Assembly: GCA_942492715.1 (NCBI GenBank)
Contig: CALOFW010000012.1
Location: forward strand, 496,001-560,000
Reading direction: 5' to 3'
Origin: Sva-07 sp942492715
Lineage (GTDB): Bacteria; Actinomycetota; Acidimicrobiia; Acidimicrobiales; Ilumatobacteraceae
DNA length: 64,000 nt
Position 1 is the stretch's first letter; every line of letters begins with the position of its first letter. Positions 51,253-60,087 of this stretch are shown here, in pieces. The notes beneath the pieces are model-generated. The model was given only the letters and a program-made list of their open reading frames with translations. It was not told where the DNA came from and did no database searches. The translations under genes and the position numbers were made by a program.

Positions 51253-53216
51253 TCAGTCGTGGATCCACACCGTCGAACGCAAGGGCAGCAGGTTCTGTCC
51301 CCAGATCAGATCCATCACCGGGTTCACGACGCGCACGCATCCGTGTGATGCCGGATAGTTCGGGACGCTCCTGGCGCCGTGAACGGCGACGCCACCGACG
51401 ATGAACTTCGGTCGGTACAGCGTGCCGAGATCGCCCTCGTAGCGTGCGACGTCGCTCTGACGATACGTCCGGAAGGTGCCGACCGGGGTGGTCGCCACCC
51501 CGATGACCCGGTTGCCGGCGTTCTTCTGGTCCTCTTCGTCGTAGCTCTTGCCGTTGCCGGTGGACACGTTGAAGATGTAGCGCATCTCGCCGTCCTGGAT
51601 GACGTAGGCGATCTGCTTGCCCTTGTCGACCTCGAGCAGGGTCCCGCTCGTGCGCCCCGGACGAGGGCGGCAGGTCTCGGTGTTGAGTGCCCGCGCCGTG
51701 GCGGTGTCGACCACGGTCGTGGCGGGCAGGCCCTTCCACTTCTGGAACGCCATCACCGCCTGTATCGTCGTGAGCCCGTAGCCACCATCGGCGCCCGCGT
51801 TCCAGAAACCGAGTTGGAGCAGCCGGCTCTGCAGGGCGGCGACCGAAGCGCGCGACGACCCGATGACGATGGGCCCGACCGGGCTGGTGGGGTATCCCAC
51901 CGATCGGGTGGAACAGACCGGCGACGGAGCGTTCAGCGGCCGGCCGTGCGGCGCGGCGCCAGCGGCACCGACGAAGTAGCCCGCGAGGTCGGCGATCAGG
52001 TTGCCGCCGGCCTCGGTGAACATCGAGAAGCCACGGCTGGACACCGGCACGATGGCGTGGTTGGCGAGGACCTGGGCCGGGCGCACCACGTTCATCGTCG
52101 ACGTCGAGGGCTTGGTGCCCGGCGCAACGGTACCGGCGGTCCCGACCGTGATGTATCCGGTCGTGATCGTCTCGGCGGTCGTGGCGTTCACGACGACGGC
52201 GGAGACGTCCGAACGGCCGATCGCCGGGTTGCCCGCAACAGGGACCTCGAACGTCCATCCCGGTTCGGGGCGGTTGGTCCCGCCGAGTGGGTTGAGCGCA
52301 GCGATGCGTGTGTCGACGATGCGCGTCGGCGACACCATCGGAACGAACAGACCAGCGGTGCCGTCCGGGGCGCCCCTACCGGTGTAGGTGCCGACGAGGT
52401 CGATGATCAGGTCACCGCCCGCCTCGGAGAAGATCGTGATGCCGCCCGACTCGTCGACGGAGACGATCGCTTGATTCGCGGCGATGGACTGGATGCCCGG
52501 AGGTGAGTTCAGGTTCGAGGTCGCCGGCCGCGCACCCCCTGGGGGTACACCTGCCAGTAGCCGGCTCGGGCGGTGACCGAGGTCAGGTTGACGGCAACGG
52601 CGCTCGCTCCCGCCGCACCGGGGATCACGAAGTTGCGCTCCTCCCCCGGTTCGAAGTTGTCGACGCCGCGGGTGTCGAGCACTCTGGTCGGAGCCGGCAG
52701 CGCCTGGAACCGCCCCGACGTCGCCACGTCGGCAGCGGTGTAGTACCCGAGCAGATCGACGATCGCGTGGCCGCCGCCACTGGTGTAGACGTCAACCACA
52801 CCGTCAGGGCCGACGGGCACGGTCACGAGGTTCGGTATCGCTCCCCCGGCCAGCGACTGCAGTTCGTCGATGTTCAGGTTCGATGCGTCGGGGCGTGAGC
52901 TCGTGTGTGGCCAGACCGTCCAGAAGCCCGCACCGGCCGGCCCCACCACCGTGAGGTTGAGCACTGCCGCCGTGACCGTGCCCGGCGCCGGGAGCGGAGC
53001 ATCGCCCGTCACCGCGACCGAGAGGGTTCCGCCGGCGGCGAGTGCGGCGGTCTGGCGAGTGTCGACCAGACGTTGAGACGTCGGCATCGCGACATACGCA
53101 CTCGTGGTGCCCGCAGCGGACACGGCACCGGCCGGGGCCACCGCCGAGAAGGCGACGACGCTGCCGAACACTGCAGCGAGTGATGTTGCGAACGCAAGGA
53201 GAGGTCGATGACGCAC
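51253..53216 (-). pseudogene. Secreted L,D-transpeptidase with surface repeats, split by one missing base
   Basis: Signal peptide (RHRPLLAFATSLAAVFGSVV), then two and a half 120-130-residue repeats with RLVDTR and DLLGYY landmarks, a peptidoglycan-binding domain (ALQSRLLQLGFWNAGADG) and a YkuD L,D-transpeptidase domain ending in the catalytic motif SHGCVRV. The frame breaks in a C5-A-G5 run (plus 52535-52545): the first part stops at 52509 and the second part is open from upstream of 52338. Adding one C gives YPPGGARPATSNLN, which aligns without gaps to WPHTSSRPDASNLN of the first repeat and yields 654 residues. TATCCT (53223-53228) ends 6 nt before the GTG. Confidence 0.8.
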
Positions 53217-53352
53217 CCCACAAGGATAGGGACTCGTGCGCTGATCCGCCATCACCCTTCGGGCCACGAGCCTCCGACACCGTTCAGCGTCGGCAACAAC
53301 GCACGCATCGGACGTCAGCGCTGACGCTGAATGCCGACGCGGCGGTGACGAG

Positions 53353-53838
53353 CTACTCGAAGTCCTCGGGGCTGACGTTCTCGATGAAGTCCTTGAACTC
53401 GTCGATGATCTCGGCGGCGTCGTCCTCGGGCTCGAGTGCGGGTTCCTGTCCGACCTCGTCGATCAGCTGATCGGACGCGAACAACGGTGCGCCACAGCGC
53501 ACCGCCAGCGCGATCGCGTCGGAGGGTCGGGCCGACAGGATGCGTTCGCCGTCGGCGGTGGCGAGGTGGAGTTCGGCGAAATAGGTGCGGTCGCGCATCT
53601 CGGTGACGACGACCTGGGTGACCGTGGCGCCGAGTTCGCCGAGCGCGATCAGGAAGAGATCGTGGGTGAGTGGCCGGGGCGGGACCACGCCCTCGAGTGC
53701 ATAGTGGATCGCCGACGCTTCGGGGCTCCCGATGTAGATCGGCAGGAGACGATGGCGCCCGTCCGACTCACGCAGCAGCACCATGGGCGTGTTGGCCGGC
53801 ACTTCGACACGGACACCGATGAGCTCCAAGGGGACCAC
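53353..53838 (-). CDS. Bifunctional nuclease family protein (DUF151)
   Basis: A 161-residue BFN-type protein beginning VVPLELIGVRVEVPANTPMV. The conserved LPIYIGSPEASAIHYALEG and SARPSDAIALAVRCGAPLF motifs define the family, some members of which have DNase/RNase activity. The GTG at 53838 is chosen because TACAGT (53846-53851) ends 7 nt upstream and family members start at this point; a GTG three codons earlier would overlap that box. It is the end of the gcvH-garA-ftsR block, as in mycobacteria. Confidence 0.88.
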   Translation of the reverse strand: MVPLELIGVRVEVPANTPMVLLRESDGRHRLLPIYIGSPEASAIHYALEGVVPPRPLTHDLFLIALGELGATVTQVVVTEMRDRTYFAELHLATADGERILSARPSDAIALAVRCGAPLFASDQLIDEVGQEPALEPEDDAAEIIDEFKDFIENVSPEDFE

Positions 53839-53883
53839 GCCGCCCACTGTACCCGGCTGCGCCGAGCCACACCCCGTCGGGTC

Positions 53884-54840
53884 TCAGGGCGTGCCGTGAT
53901 GGTGGAGTGCGGAACGCATCAGCGCCGAACGCAGCCGGCTTCCGACCTGTTCGAGCTCGTTCAACTGGCTGACCGCCTGTGCCCGCGCCTCGGGGTTGCG
54001 TTGGCGCAGCAGCGGCTGGATCAGCTGTTCGAGCAGGCCCGCCTCCCGATCGGCGGCAACCCGCCAGCCACGCAGGTGGCGGGCTTCCAGGCCGGCGTCG
54101 AGCAACAGCTTCGACGCCGATGCGATCTCGACTGCTTCGTCGTCGAATGGCCCCTCGGGGCGGTTCGACGTGGACGTGAGCACACCGTACGACATGAGAT
54201 CGGCGAGTTGGTCCCGTCCGATGCCGGCCATCGCGCAGAGCTCGTCGGCACTCAGGAGCACCCCCGGCAGGACAGCCGCCGACGTGGTCACCGCTGCAGC
54301 TGGGGCCGGCGCGGCGGCAGCCGGCGGCTGCGCGTCGCCGGCCGAGGTGGATGGTTCGCCGTCGGTGCGTTGGAAGAGCGCTGCTGCCCCGGTGACGACA
54401 GGTTCGTCGGCACCGTTGGACTCCGAGGCGTGGCGCGCTCCGCCCGCGCTCGGGTGGGTGTCGGGCCGGGGGACGTCGCTCGTCTCGCTCACGTTCTTGA
54501 TGCCCCGCGGTCGAGGGTGCTCGTTGGTGGGGTCGATCTCGCCGGAATCGATCCGGTCCTTGATCACCCGCAGCGGAAGGTAGTTCTCACGCTGCTCACG
54601 CAGGATGCACCGCAGCAGTTCGACGTCGTCGGCGTAGAACTTCCGGTACCCCGACGCCGTCCGTTCCGGATCGATCAGACCCTGACTCTCGAGGAACCGG
54701 ATCTTGGAGATCGTCACGTCCGGGAACTCCTCGAGCAGCAGCGCCAGGACCTCGCCGATCGAGAGATGGCCTCCCGCCGGCACGACCGGCGCGGCCGCGA
54801 CGACGTCGGACGTCACGCTGGGCGGCACCGACTCAGGCAT
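53884..54840 (-). CDS. ftsR: MerR-family regulator FtsR-like
   Basis: A 318-residue regulator. The N-terminal MerR helix-turn-helix contains LSIGEVLALLLEEFPDVTIS and KIRFLESQGLIDPERTASGY, then LREQRENYLPLRVIKDRID; a long Ala/Pro/Ser linker separates a C-terminal domain starting LLSADELCAMAGIGRDQL. The order matches FtsR (Rv1828 type), an activator of ftsZ in actinobacteria. It overlaps the FHA gene by 8 nt. Confidence 0.88.
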   Translation of the reverse strand: MPESVPPSVTSDVVAAAPVVPAGGHLSIGEVLALLLEEFPDVTISKIRFLESQGLIDPERTASGYRKFYADDVELLRCILREQRENYLPLRVIKDRIDSGEIDPTNEHPRPRGIKNVSETSDVPRPDTHPSAGGARHASESNGADEPVVTGAAALFQRTDGEPSTSAGDAQPPAAAAPAPAAAVTTSAAVLPGVLLSADELCAMAGIGRDQLADLMSYGVLTSTSNRPEGPFDDEAVEIASASKLLLDAGLEARHLRGWRVAADREAGLLEQLIQPLLRQRNPEARAQAVSQLNELEQVGSRLRSALMRSALHHHGTP

Positions 54841-55321
54841 CGGGCCGTTCGAAGTAGACGAGACGGAACTTGCCGATCTGCAACTCGTCGCCGTGACGCA
54901 GCAGCATCCGTTCGATGCGCTCCTGGTTCACGTACGTGCCGTTCAGCGAGCCCGCGTCGGTCACGACATGGCCCTCCGGCGTCCGCTCGATCTCCGCGTG
55001 ACGGCGGGACACGGTGATGTCGTCGAGGCTGATCTCGGAGTCGGGATGTCGACCGAGGCGGGTGACGGGTTCCTCGAGCGAGAAACGGGCCCCGGCCTGC
55101 GCGCCGGCGCGCACGATCAGTACGCCGACCTCGACCGGGAGGTCCCCCACCGGCACGTGGATGTCGTCGTCCGCGCCGGGCGCGTCCTGCAGCGGGTCGA
55201 CGGTCGAGAGCGTGATCGTCCGATCGTCGAGCGAATCGAGCGGTGAGCCGCAGCTCGAGCAGAAACTGCTCGATGGCGGATTGCGGTGGCCGCACTGGTT
55301 GCAGAACACGTAGTTGCTCAA
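54833..55321 (-). CDS. garA: FHA-domain protein with N-terminal zinc ribbon (GarA-like)
   Basis: A 162-residue phosphothreonine-binding protein. Residues 7-24 hold a zinc ribbon (CNQCGHRN and CSSCGS); a Thr/Ser-rich segment DRTITLSTVD could be the kinase target equivalent to the GarA phosphothreonine; the FHA domain has RLGRHPDSEISLDD and VSRRHAEI. GarA proteins switch glutamate and 2-oxoglutarate metabolism when unphosphorylated. The start is TTG at 55321, two bases from the gcvH stop. The mycobacterial GarA lacks the zinc ribbon, so the assignment rests on context. Confidence 0.8.
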   Translation of the reverse strand: MSNYVFCNQCGHRNPPSSSFCSSCGSPLDSLDDRTITLSTVDPLQDAPGADDDIHVPVGDLPVEVGVLIVRAGAQAGARFSLEEPVTRLGRHPDSEISLDDITVSRRHAEIERTPEGHVVTDAGSLNGTYVNQERIERMLLRHGDELQIGKFRLVYFERPDA

Positions 55322-55322
55322 G

Positions 55323-55703
55323 TCAGGCCTCCGTCAATGCTCGGTACGCGTCGGCGTCCATGAGTCCGTCGAGTTCCGACGGGTCGGCCATCCGGATCCG
55401 GCAGATCCAACCGTCGCCGTACGGGTCGCTGTTGAGCAACTCGGGAGCAGACTCCAGCGTGTCGTTGACAGCGCTGATCGCTCCGGTCACGGGTGCGTAG
55501 ATGTCGCTCACCGACTTCGTGCTCTCGACCTCGCTGAAGGTCGTTCCTGCGGTGACGGTCGCACCGGCTTCCGGCAGCTCCACGAAGACCACGTCGCCGA
55601 GGGCATCCTGTGCGTACTCGGTGATTCCGATCGTGACGTTGTCGCCGTCGACGCGGACCCATTCGTGATCGGTCGAGTAGCGGAGGTCGGAAGGGATGTT
55701 CAT
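55323..55703 (-). CDS. gcvH: Glycine cleavage system H protein
   Basis: A 126-residue lipoyl carrier that shuttles the aminomethyl group between GcvP, GcvT and dihydrolipoyl dehydrogenase. The lipoylated lysine is K63 in EVESTKSVSDIYAP. RYSTDHEWVRVDGD is the usual N-terminus. TACGGT (55710-55715) ends 6 nt before the ATG at 55703, supporting this start over an upstream in-frame one. It begins the gcvH-garA-ftsR unit. Confidence 0.95.
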   Translation of the reverse strand: MNIPSDLRYSTDHEWVRVDGDNVTIGITEYAQDALGDVVFVELPEAGATVTAGTTFSEVESTKSVSDIYAPVTGAISAVNDTLESAPELLNSDPYGDGWICRIRMADPSELDGLMDADAYRALTEA

Positions 55704-55722
55704 GGGGCCACCGTATCTGGGT

Positions 55723-56358
55723 TCAGGTGTCGGCTGTGACTGCATCGGGGCGAGAGGATCCACCGGCGGCAATCGCCTGTCGCACCTGCGGAATATAGGC
55801 GATGCCGGTCCACCAACTCAGAATCAGCCCGGGGATCCCCAGGAACCAGGCCGCTGCCTGGAACAGCCCGGCGTACGACTCACCGCTGCTGCCGATGAGG
55901 AAGCCGGGGACGGCGAACATCAGCAGGGCGGTGGCCACCTTGCCGAGGTACGTCACGTCGATGCGCGGGATCTTGTAGAGGAGGGTGGCGATCACCATCA
56001 TCAGCCCGACGAGCACCTCCCGGGCGAGCACCGCGATCGCGAACCACAGCGGAATCGCCCCGTCGATGATGATCGCGGTGATCGCCACGATGAACAGGAG
56101 CCGATCGACGGTCGGGTCGAAGACCTTGCCGAACTCGCTCACCTGGCCGAGACGGCGGGCGAGGTACCCGTCGACCCAGTCGGTCGCGCTGAGCCCGCCG
56201 AGCAGCAGCGCCGCACCGACCGGGTTGTCGCGGCCGAAGAGCACGTAGAGGAACAGCGGCAGACACAGGAGCCTCAGCAAGGTGAACAGGTTCGGGACGC
56301 TCCAGATCCCGTCGAACATCGACGGCGACGTCTCCTCGGCGGCTGCGGGCTCACTCAC
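55723..56358 (-). CDS. pgsA: CDP-alcohol phosphatidyltransferase (PgsA-like)
   Basis: A 211-residue membrane enzyme that joins CDP-diacylglycerol to an alcohol, probably glycerol 3-phosphate. The full CDP-OH-P motif is present: D60-x2-D63-G-x2-A67-R68-x8-G77-x3-D81-x3-D85. About six hydrophobic helices are predicted. The GTG start has TACGCT (56366-56371) 7 nt upstream, and this box overlaps the -10 box of the divergent HIT gene. Confidence 0.9.
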   Translation of the reverse strand: MSEPAAAEETSPSMFDGIWSVPNLFTLLRLLCLPLFLYVLFGRDNPVGAALLLGGLSATDWVDGYLARRLGQVSEFGKVFDPTVDRLLFIVAITAIIIDGAIPLWFAIAVLAREVLVGLMMVIATLLYKIPRIDVTYLGKVATALLMFAVPGFLIGSSGESYAGLFQAAAWFLGIPGLILSWWTGIAYIPQVRQAIAAGGSSRPDAVTADT

Positions 56359-56365
56359 CCGGCAC

Positions 56366-56375
56366 AGCGTATGGT
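56366..56375. promoter_or_regulatory. Overlapping divergent -10 boxes of pgsA and the HIT gene
   Basis: Minus-strand TACGCT (56371-56366) lies 7 nt before the pgsA GTG and plus-strand TATGGT (56370-56375) lies 6 nt before the HIT ATG. The two hexamers share bases 56370-56371, so polymerase cannot occupy both at once. The start codons are only 23 nt apart. Confidence 0.7.
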
Positions 56376-56381
56376 GCGGGC

Positions 56382-56804
56382 ATGACCACGGTGTTCACGA
56401 AGATCATCCAGGGCGAGTTCCCCGGCACGTTCGTGTGGCGTGACGAGCAGTGCGTCGGCTTCATGTCGATCAACCCGATGGCGCCCGGGCACGTCCTGGT
56501 CGTCCCGATCGAGGAGATCGACCACTGGATCGACGCGCCGTCGGAACTCGCCGCCCACCTGTTCGCGGTTGCACACACGATCGGCAAGGCCCAGCAGGCG
56601 GCATTCGAGTGCGACCGCGTCGGCGTGATCGTGGCCGGCTACGAGGTGCCGCACACGCACGTCCACGTCATCCCGACGACGTCGATGGCCCAACTCAGCT
56701 TCGCGAACGCCGCCGCGTCGGTCGATCGAGGCGACCTCGACGCCTGGGCCGAGGCGATCCGAGCCGAACTCCGTGCCGCCGGCGCCGAGGGAGTCTCGAC
56801 GTGA
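56382..56804 (+). CDS. HIT family nucleotide-binding protein
   Basis: A 140-residue histidine-triad hydrolase or transferase. The triad H91-T-H-V-H95 (VPHTHVHVIP) supplies the nucleophile; FMSINPMAPGHVLVVP is the conserved nucleotide-binding stretch. Members remove nucleotide groups such as AMP from phosphoramidates; the substrate is unknown. TATGGT (56370-56375) ends 6 nt before the ATG. A hairpin terminator begins 8 nt after the stop. Confidence 0.92.
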   Translation: MTTVFTKIIQGEFPGTFVWRDEQCVGFMSINPMAPGHVLVVPIEEIDHWIDAPSELAAHLFAVAHTIGKAQQAAFECDRVGVIVAGYEVPHTHVHVIPTTSMAQLSFANAAASVDRGDLDAWAEAIRAELRAAGAEGVST

Positions 56805-56811
56805 GGTCGAG

Positions 56812-56834
56812 CTCGACCTGAACGTCAGGTCGAG
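56812..56834. terminator. Hairpin between convergent HIT and SRAP genes
   Basis: CTCGACCTGA (56812-56821) pairs perfectly with 56825-56834 across ACG, a 10-bp stem. Just upstream AGGTCGAGCTCGACCT (56804-56819) is a perfect 16-bp palindrome that competes for the same arm. The SRAP stop codon (56825-56827) lies inside the stem. Confidence 0.7.
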
Positions 56835-57547
56835 GGTTCGATCAGATCGGGCCGGTTGTTGCGGACGTTGTTCACGTCGGTCGACACCTCGTGCATCACG
56901 AGGAGATCGTCGTCACATCCCGCGAGCAGTGGCGTGAGCGCGTCGGGATCGACGACACCGGGATCGAGCCACATCGCCCAGACGTCGCTCGGCAGGATCG
57001 CGGGCATCCGGTCGTGGACCGCCGCCATCGTGGCATTCGCCGCAGTGGTGATCACCGTGGTGCTGTGCAGCCAGCGGCCATCGGGGTCGTCGGGGTCCTT
57101 CCACCGTGTCCAGAGCCCCGCGACCGCGAGCGGATCGCCATCGGCGCGACGGATGAACACCGGCTGCTTGAGCGGCTTGCCCTTCGCGTTCACCGGTCCG
57201 CCTTCGACTCCTGCCTTCCATTCGTAGAACCCGTCCATCGGCACGATGCACCGCTTGGTCGTGAACAGCCTCTTGAACGCCGGCTTCTCGGCGAGGGTCT
57301 CCGCTCGGGCGTTGATCATCCGCGAGCCGATCTTGCGGTCTTTCGCCCAGCTCGGCACCAGCCCCCAGTGGAAGACGTCGAGTCGGGCAGTGCCGTCTCC
57401 GCTGCCCACGAGCGCGTAGACATCCTGCGTGGGAGCCACGTTGAAGTTCTCGCCGAGCGACTCGGCCACGACCTCGGTGGGCACGACCGGGTCGAAGTAC
57501 GCGGCGATCCGATCCGGACTTCCCGCTGACACGAACCTGCCGCACAT
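56825..57547 (-). CDS. SOS response-associated peptidase (SRAP/YedK family)
   Basis: A 240-residue HMCES/YedK protein that forms a stable covalent bond with abasic sites in single-stranded DNA and so protects them. Cys2 (after Met removal the N-terminal nucleophile), the FNVAPTQ segment, FHWGLVPSWAKD, INARAETL, VPMDGFYEW and the His in VHDRMP complete the active site. The ATG at 57547 is fixed both by the need for Cys2 and by TAACCT (57555-57560) ending 7 nt upstream. Confidence 0.95.
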   Translation of the reverse strand: MCGRFVSAGSPDRIAAYFDPVVPTEVVAESLGENFNVAPTQDVYALVGSGDGTARLDVFHWGLVPSWAKDRKIGSRMINARAETLAEKPAFKRLFTTKRCIVPMDGFYEWKAGVEGGPVNAKGKPLKQPVFIRRADGDPLAVAGLWTRWKDPDDPDGRWLHSTTVITTAANATMAAVHDRMPAILPSDVWAMWLDPGVVDPDALTPLLAGCDDDLLVMHEVSTDVNNVRNNRPDLIEPST

Positions 57548-57611
57548 GAACTGCAGGTTACGCATCCGTCGCACCGGGCCGTTGCTGCTGCAGACGTGTC
57601 AGACTGGAGAC

Positions 57612-58097
57612 GTGACAGACCTCGTCGAGCGCTGCGCAGACCTGCCCCGGCGGACCTTCTCCGACGGAGAGGTGCTCGTGGCGCAGGGCGCCCCGTTCGG
57701 ATCGATCGTGATCCTGGTCGAGGGCTCGGTCTCGATCGATCGCGACGGTGTCCCCCTGGCCGTACTCGACACCCCCGGCGCCGTGCTCGGTGAGATGTCG
57801 ACCGTGCTCGACCGACCGTCGACCGCCACGGTCCGGGCGCTCTCGGACTGCACGGTGTTGCAGGCCGACGACGGTGCTGCCTTCCTGCTCGAACGCCCCG
57901 ATGTCCTGCTCGATGTGGCCCGGGCCCTCGCCACCCGTCTCGACAACCTCACCGGGCACCTGACCGACGTCAAGCGCCAGTACGCGGGCGACTCCGGACA
58001 CCTCGGGATGCTCGACGAGGTCCTCAGCACGTTGATGCACCATCAGACCAAGCCGGTCACCCCCGGCTCGGCGCGGATGCCCGACCTGGACTACTGA
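57612..58097 (+). CDS. Stand-alone cyclic nucleotide-binding domain protein (copy 2)
   Basis: A 161-residue protein with a CRP-like nucleotide-binding barrel (VEGSVSIDRDGVPLAVLDTP, then LGEMSTVLDRPSTATVRALS as phosphate cassette) and a long C-helix, but no helix-turn-helix. The cassette keeps Glu but has Pro-Ser-Thr where Arg-Ser/Thr is common, so ligand binding may differ from copy 1. The GTG at 57612 is preceded by CAGACT at a leaderless distance. Role unknown. Confidence 0.78.
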   Translation: MTDLVERCADLPRRTFSDGEVLVAQGAPFGSIVILVEGSVSIDRDGVPLAVLDTPGAVLGEMSTVLDRPSTATVRALSDCTVLQADDGAAFLLERPDVLLDVARALATRLDNLTGHLTDVKRQYAGDSGHLGMLDEVLSTLMHHQTKPVTPGSARMPDLDY

Positions 58098-58137
58098 GCC
58101 CACCGATCGAGGGCGGGTGCGTCGGCATCCGCCCTGA

Positions 58138-58869
58138 TCAGGCCGACGCGAACGCCATCTCGACGAGTTCGCGGTCCGGCAAGGCGACCCACTCGGCCGT
58201 GCCCTCATCGAGGTCGATCACCACATGGGCCGGCATCGGACCGGGCTGATGCCCCGCGTTGACGAGCCAGGTCGAACCGCGGCGGTCGACCCAGCCGCCG
58301 CCGGCGACCCACGGCGCCTGGTGGATGTGTCCGCAGATCACGAGATCCGGGTGCCAGCGATCGATCCACGCGGCCAGGTCGGGGTCGGGGTACGCCTTGG
58401 CACCGGCCTGGCACAGCGGGGAATCAGCCGGGGGTGAGTGGTACACCCAGATCCAGCGGTCGGGGCGGTCGATGGCAGCGGCAGCGAGCTGGTCGTCGAC
58501 GAGTTGACGTGTCATCGGGCCGTCCCACCACGGGCACACGGTGAATCGAACACCGTCGAGATCGGTGGACTGACCGTCGACGACCAGCCGTTCCGATGCC
58601 AGCTCCTGCAGCCAACCGGTGGCCTGCTCGCCGGTCGGGCCGGGGCCGTCGAGGTCGTGGTTGCCCGACGACGCGAGCACGAGGGATTGCTCCGACAGCC
58701 GCTGGAGGTACTTGGAGACGACCACGATCTGCACCTCGAGTGGTGCAGCGCCCACGACCTGGAGGTGATCACCAGGGATCACGACCACGTCGACGTCGCC
58801 CGCCTGTTCGACGAGCCAGTCGAGCTGTGGCAGCCGATAGTGCAGATCGGCCGTGCAGAGGAGCTTCAT
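58138..58869 (-). CDS. Calcineurin-like metallophosphoesterase
   Basis: A 243-residue metal-dependent phosphoesterase. The five signature blocks are visible: TADLHY, IPGDHLQ, SSGNHDLDG, VYHSPP and ICGHIHQAPW. There is no signal peptide, so it is cytoplasmic. The substrate may be a phosphodiester such as a cyclic nucleotide, which would fit the nearby CNB proteins, but this is speculation. It follows the amidohydrolase gene by 10 nt in the same direction. Confidence 0.9.
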   Translation of the reverse strand: MKLLCTADLHYRLPQLDWLVEQAGDVDVVVIPGDHLQVVGAAPLEVQIVVVSKYLQRLSEQSLVLASSGNHDLDGPGPTGEQATGWLQELASERLVVDGQSTDLDGVRFTVCPWWDGPMTRQLVDDQLAAAAIDRPDRWIWVYHSPPADSPLCQAGAKAYPDPDLAAWIDRWHPDLVICGHIHQAPWVAGGGWVDRRGSTWLVNAGHQPGPMPAHVVIDLDEGTAEWVALPDRELVEMAFASA

Positions 58870-58879
58870 GCAGTGCAGC

Positions 58880-60031
58880 TCACACGGGAACAGCGTTGCG
58901 GTAGAGCGCGGCGAAGTTGGCGCGGTAGAACCCGTCCATCACCTCGGCGTTCGTCGTGTCCATCGTCGATTCGAACCGGTGGACCGGGTCCTTCGTGCCC
59001 TCGGGGTGTGGATAGTCGGAGGAGAACATGAACAGGTCGGACCCTGCCTGCTCGACCATCCAACCGACCGGCTCGCCGGCGAACGGCGTGAATCGGAGGT
59101 GGTCGTGGACGTACTCGCTCGGCAGCTTCGTCAGCTCGCGCAGCGGTGCTTCGGTCTTCGCGAACTGCATCGCCCGATCGAGGCGCCGGATCCACGGCAC
59201 CACCCACATCGCCCCTTCCTCGACGGAGGCCCCGCGCAGGCCCGGGAACCGCTCGAACATGCCGTCGAGCACCATCGCCGCCCAGAACACCTCCGGGCGC
59301 TGGTGGATCGCCATGAAGTCCTTCGCCCGAACGTTCTCGCCGCCGCCGAGGAAGTCGGTGACCGTGTGACCGTTGTCGTGGAAGCCTGCACGAACCGGAC
59401 GGCCACCGCCTCCGATGTGGCTCACCACCGGGACGTTCTCGGCTTCGAGGAGCGTCCACAGCGGATGGTGATCGGGGTGGGTCGGTGACACCACGCCTCG
59501 CGGGAGATCGGTGGGCACCATGACGGCCCGACATCCTTCGTCGATGGCACGCCGTGCGCACTCGGTCGTGCGGGCCGGGTCGCCCCACGGCACCGACGCG
59601 ACCGCGAAGAGGCGCCGATCGTCGGCACAGAACGCCGCCATCGCCCGGTTGAGCGCATCGGAGCCGCCATAGAGCAGATCGAGGTCCTTGCCGGCGAACT
59701 GCGTCGCGGCGAACGTCGGGAACACCAGCTGCGCTGCGAAGCCGAGCTGGTCCAACACGAAGGACCGCTCGGTGGCGTCGAAGGCCCCGACGGCACCCCA
59801 TCCCTTCGAACGCAGGAGTTCGATCGGGTCGGGGTCGAGCGTTGCCACTCCCCCAGCCTGCCGACCGGCCGCCTCCGCAACCGCGCGATCGGCGAGTGCT
59901 CCAGCGCCACCGAGCGCAAGGGGACGCAGGCTGTCGGCGACCGAGCCATCCGCGAAGTCCTCCAACCAGCCCGGCAGTTCCATCACATGGCTGTCGGCGT
60001 CGAAGACGAGCCGGTCACCGACGTACGTCAT
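58880..60031 (-). CDS. Amidohydrolase-2 family metal-dependent hydrolase/decarboxylase
   Basis: A 383-residue TIM-barrel enzyme related to ACMSD-type decarboxylases. The N-terminal FDADSHVMELPGWLEDFA holds the first metal motif; VVSHIGGGGRP, and SSDYPHPEGT with the conserved Asp, complete the site. Long relatives are common in Acidimicrobiia and mycobacteria, with substrates mostly unknown. TACAGT (60038-60043) ends 6 nt before the ATG at 60031. It is divergent from the DUF2817 gene. Confidence 0.88.
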   Translation of the reverse strand: MTYVGDRLVFDADSHVMELPGWLEDFADGSVADSLRPLALGGAGALADRAVAEAAGRQAGGVATLDPDPIELLRSKGWGAVGAFDATERSFVLDQLGFAAQLVFPTFAATQFAGKDLDLLYGGSDALNRAMAAFCADDRRLFAVASVPWGDPARTTECARRAIDEGCRAVMVPTDLPRGVVSPTHPDHHPLWTLLEAENVPVVSHIGGGGRPVRAGFHDNGHTVTDFLGGGENVRAKDFMAIHQRPEVFWAAMVLDGMFERFPGLRGASVEEGAMWVVPWIRRLDRAMQFAKTEAPLRELTKLPSEYVHDHLRFTPFAGEPVGWMVEQAGSDLFMFSSDYPHPEGTKDPVHRFESTMDTTNAEVMDGFYRANFAALYRNAVPV

Positions 60032-60087
60032 GGGGCGACTGTAGCCGAGCACCCGTTCAGGTCGCTGGCTGGTGACATGCTGGGGAG

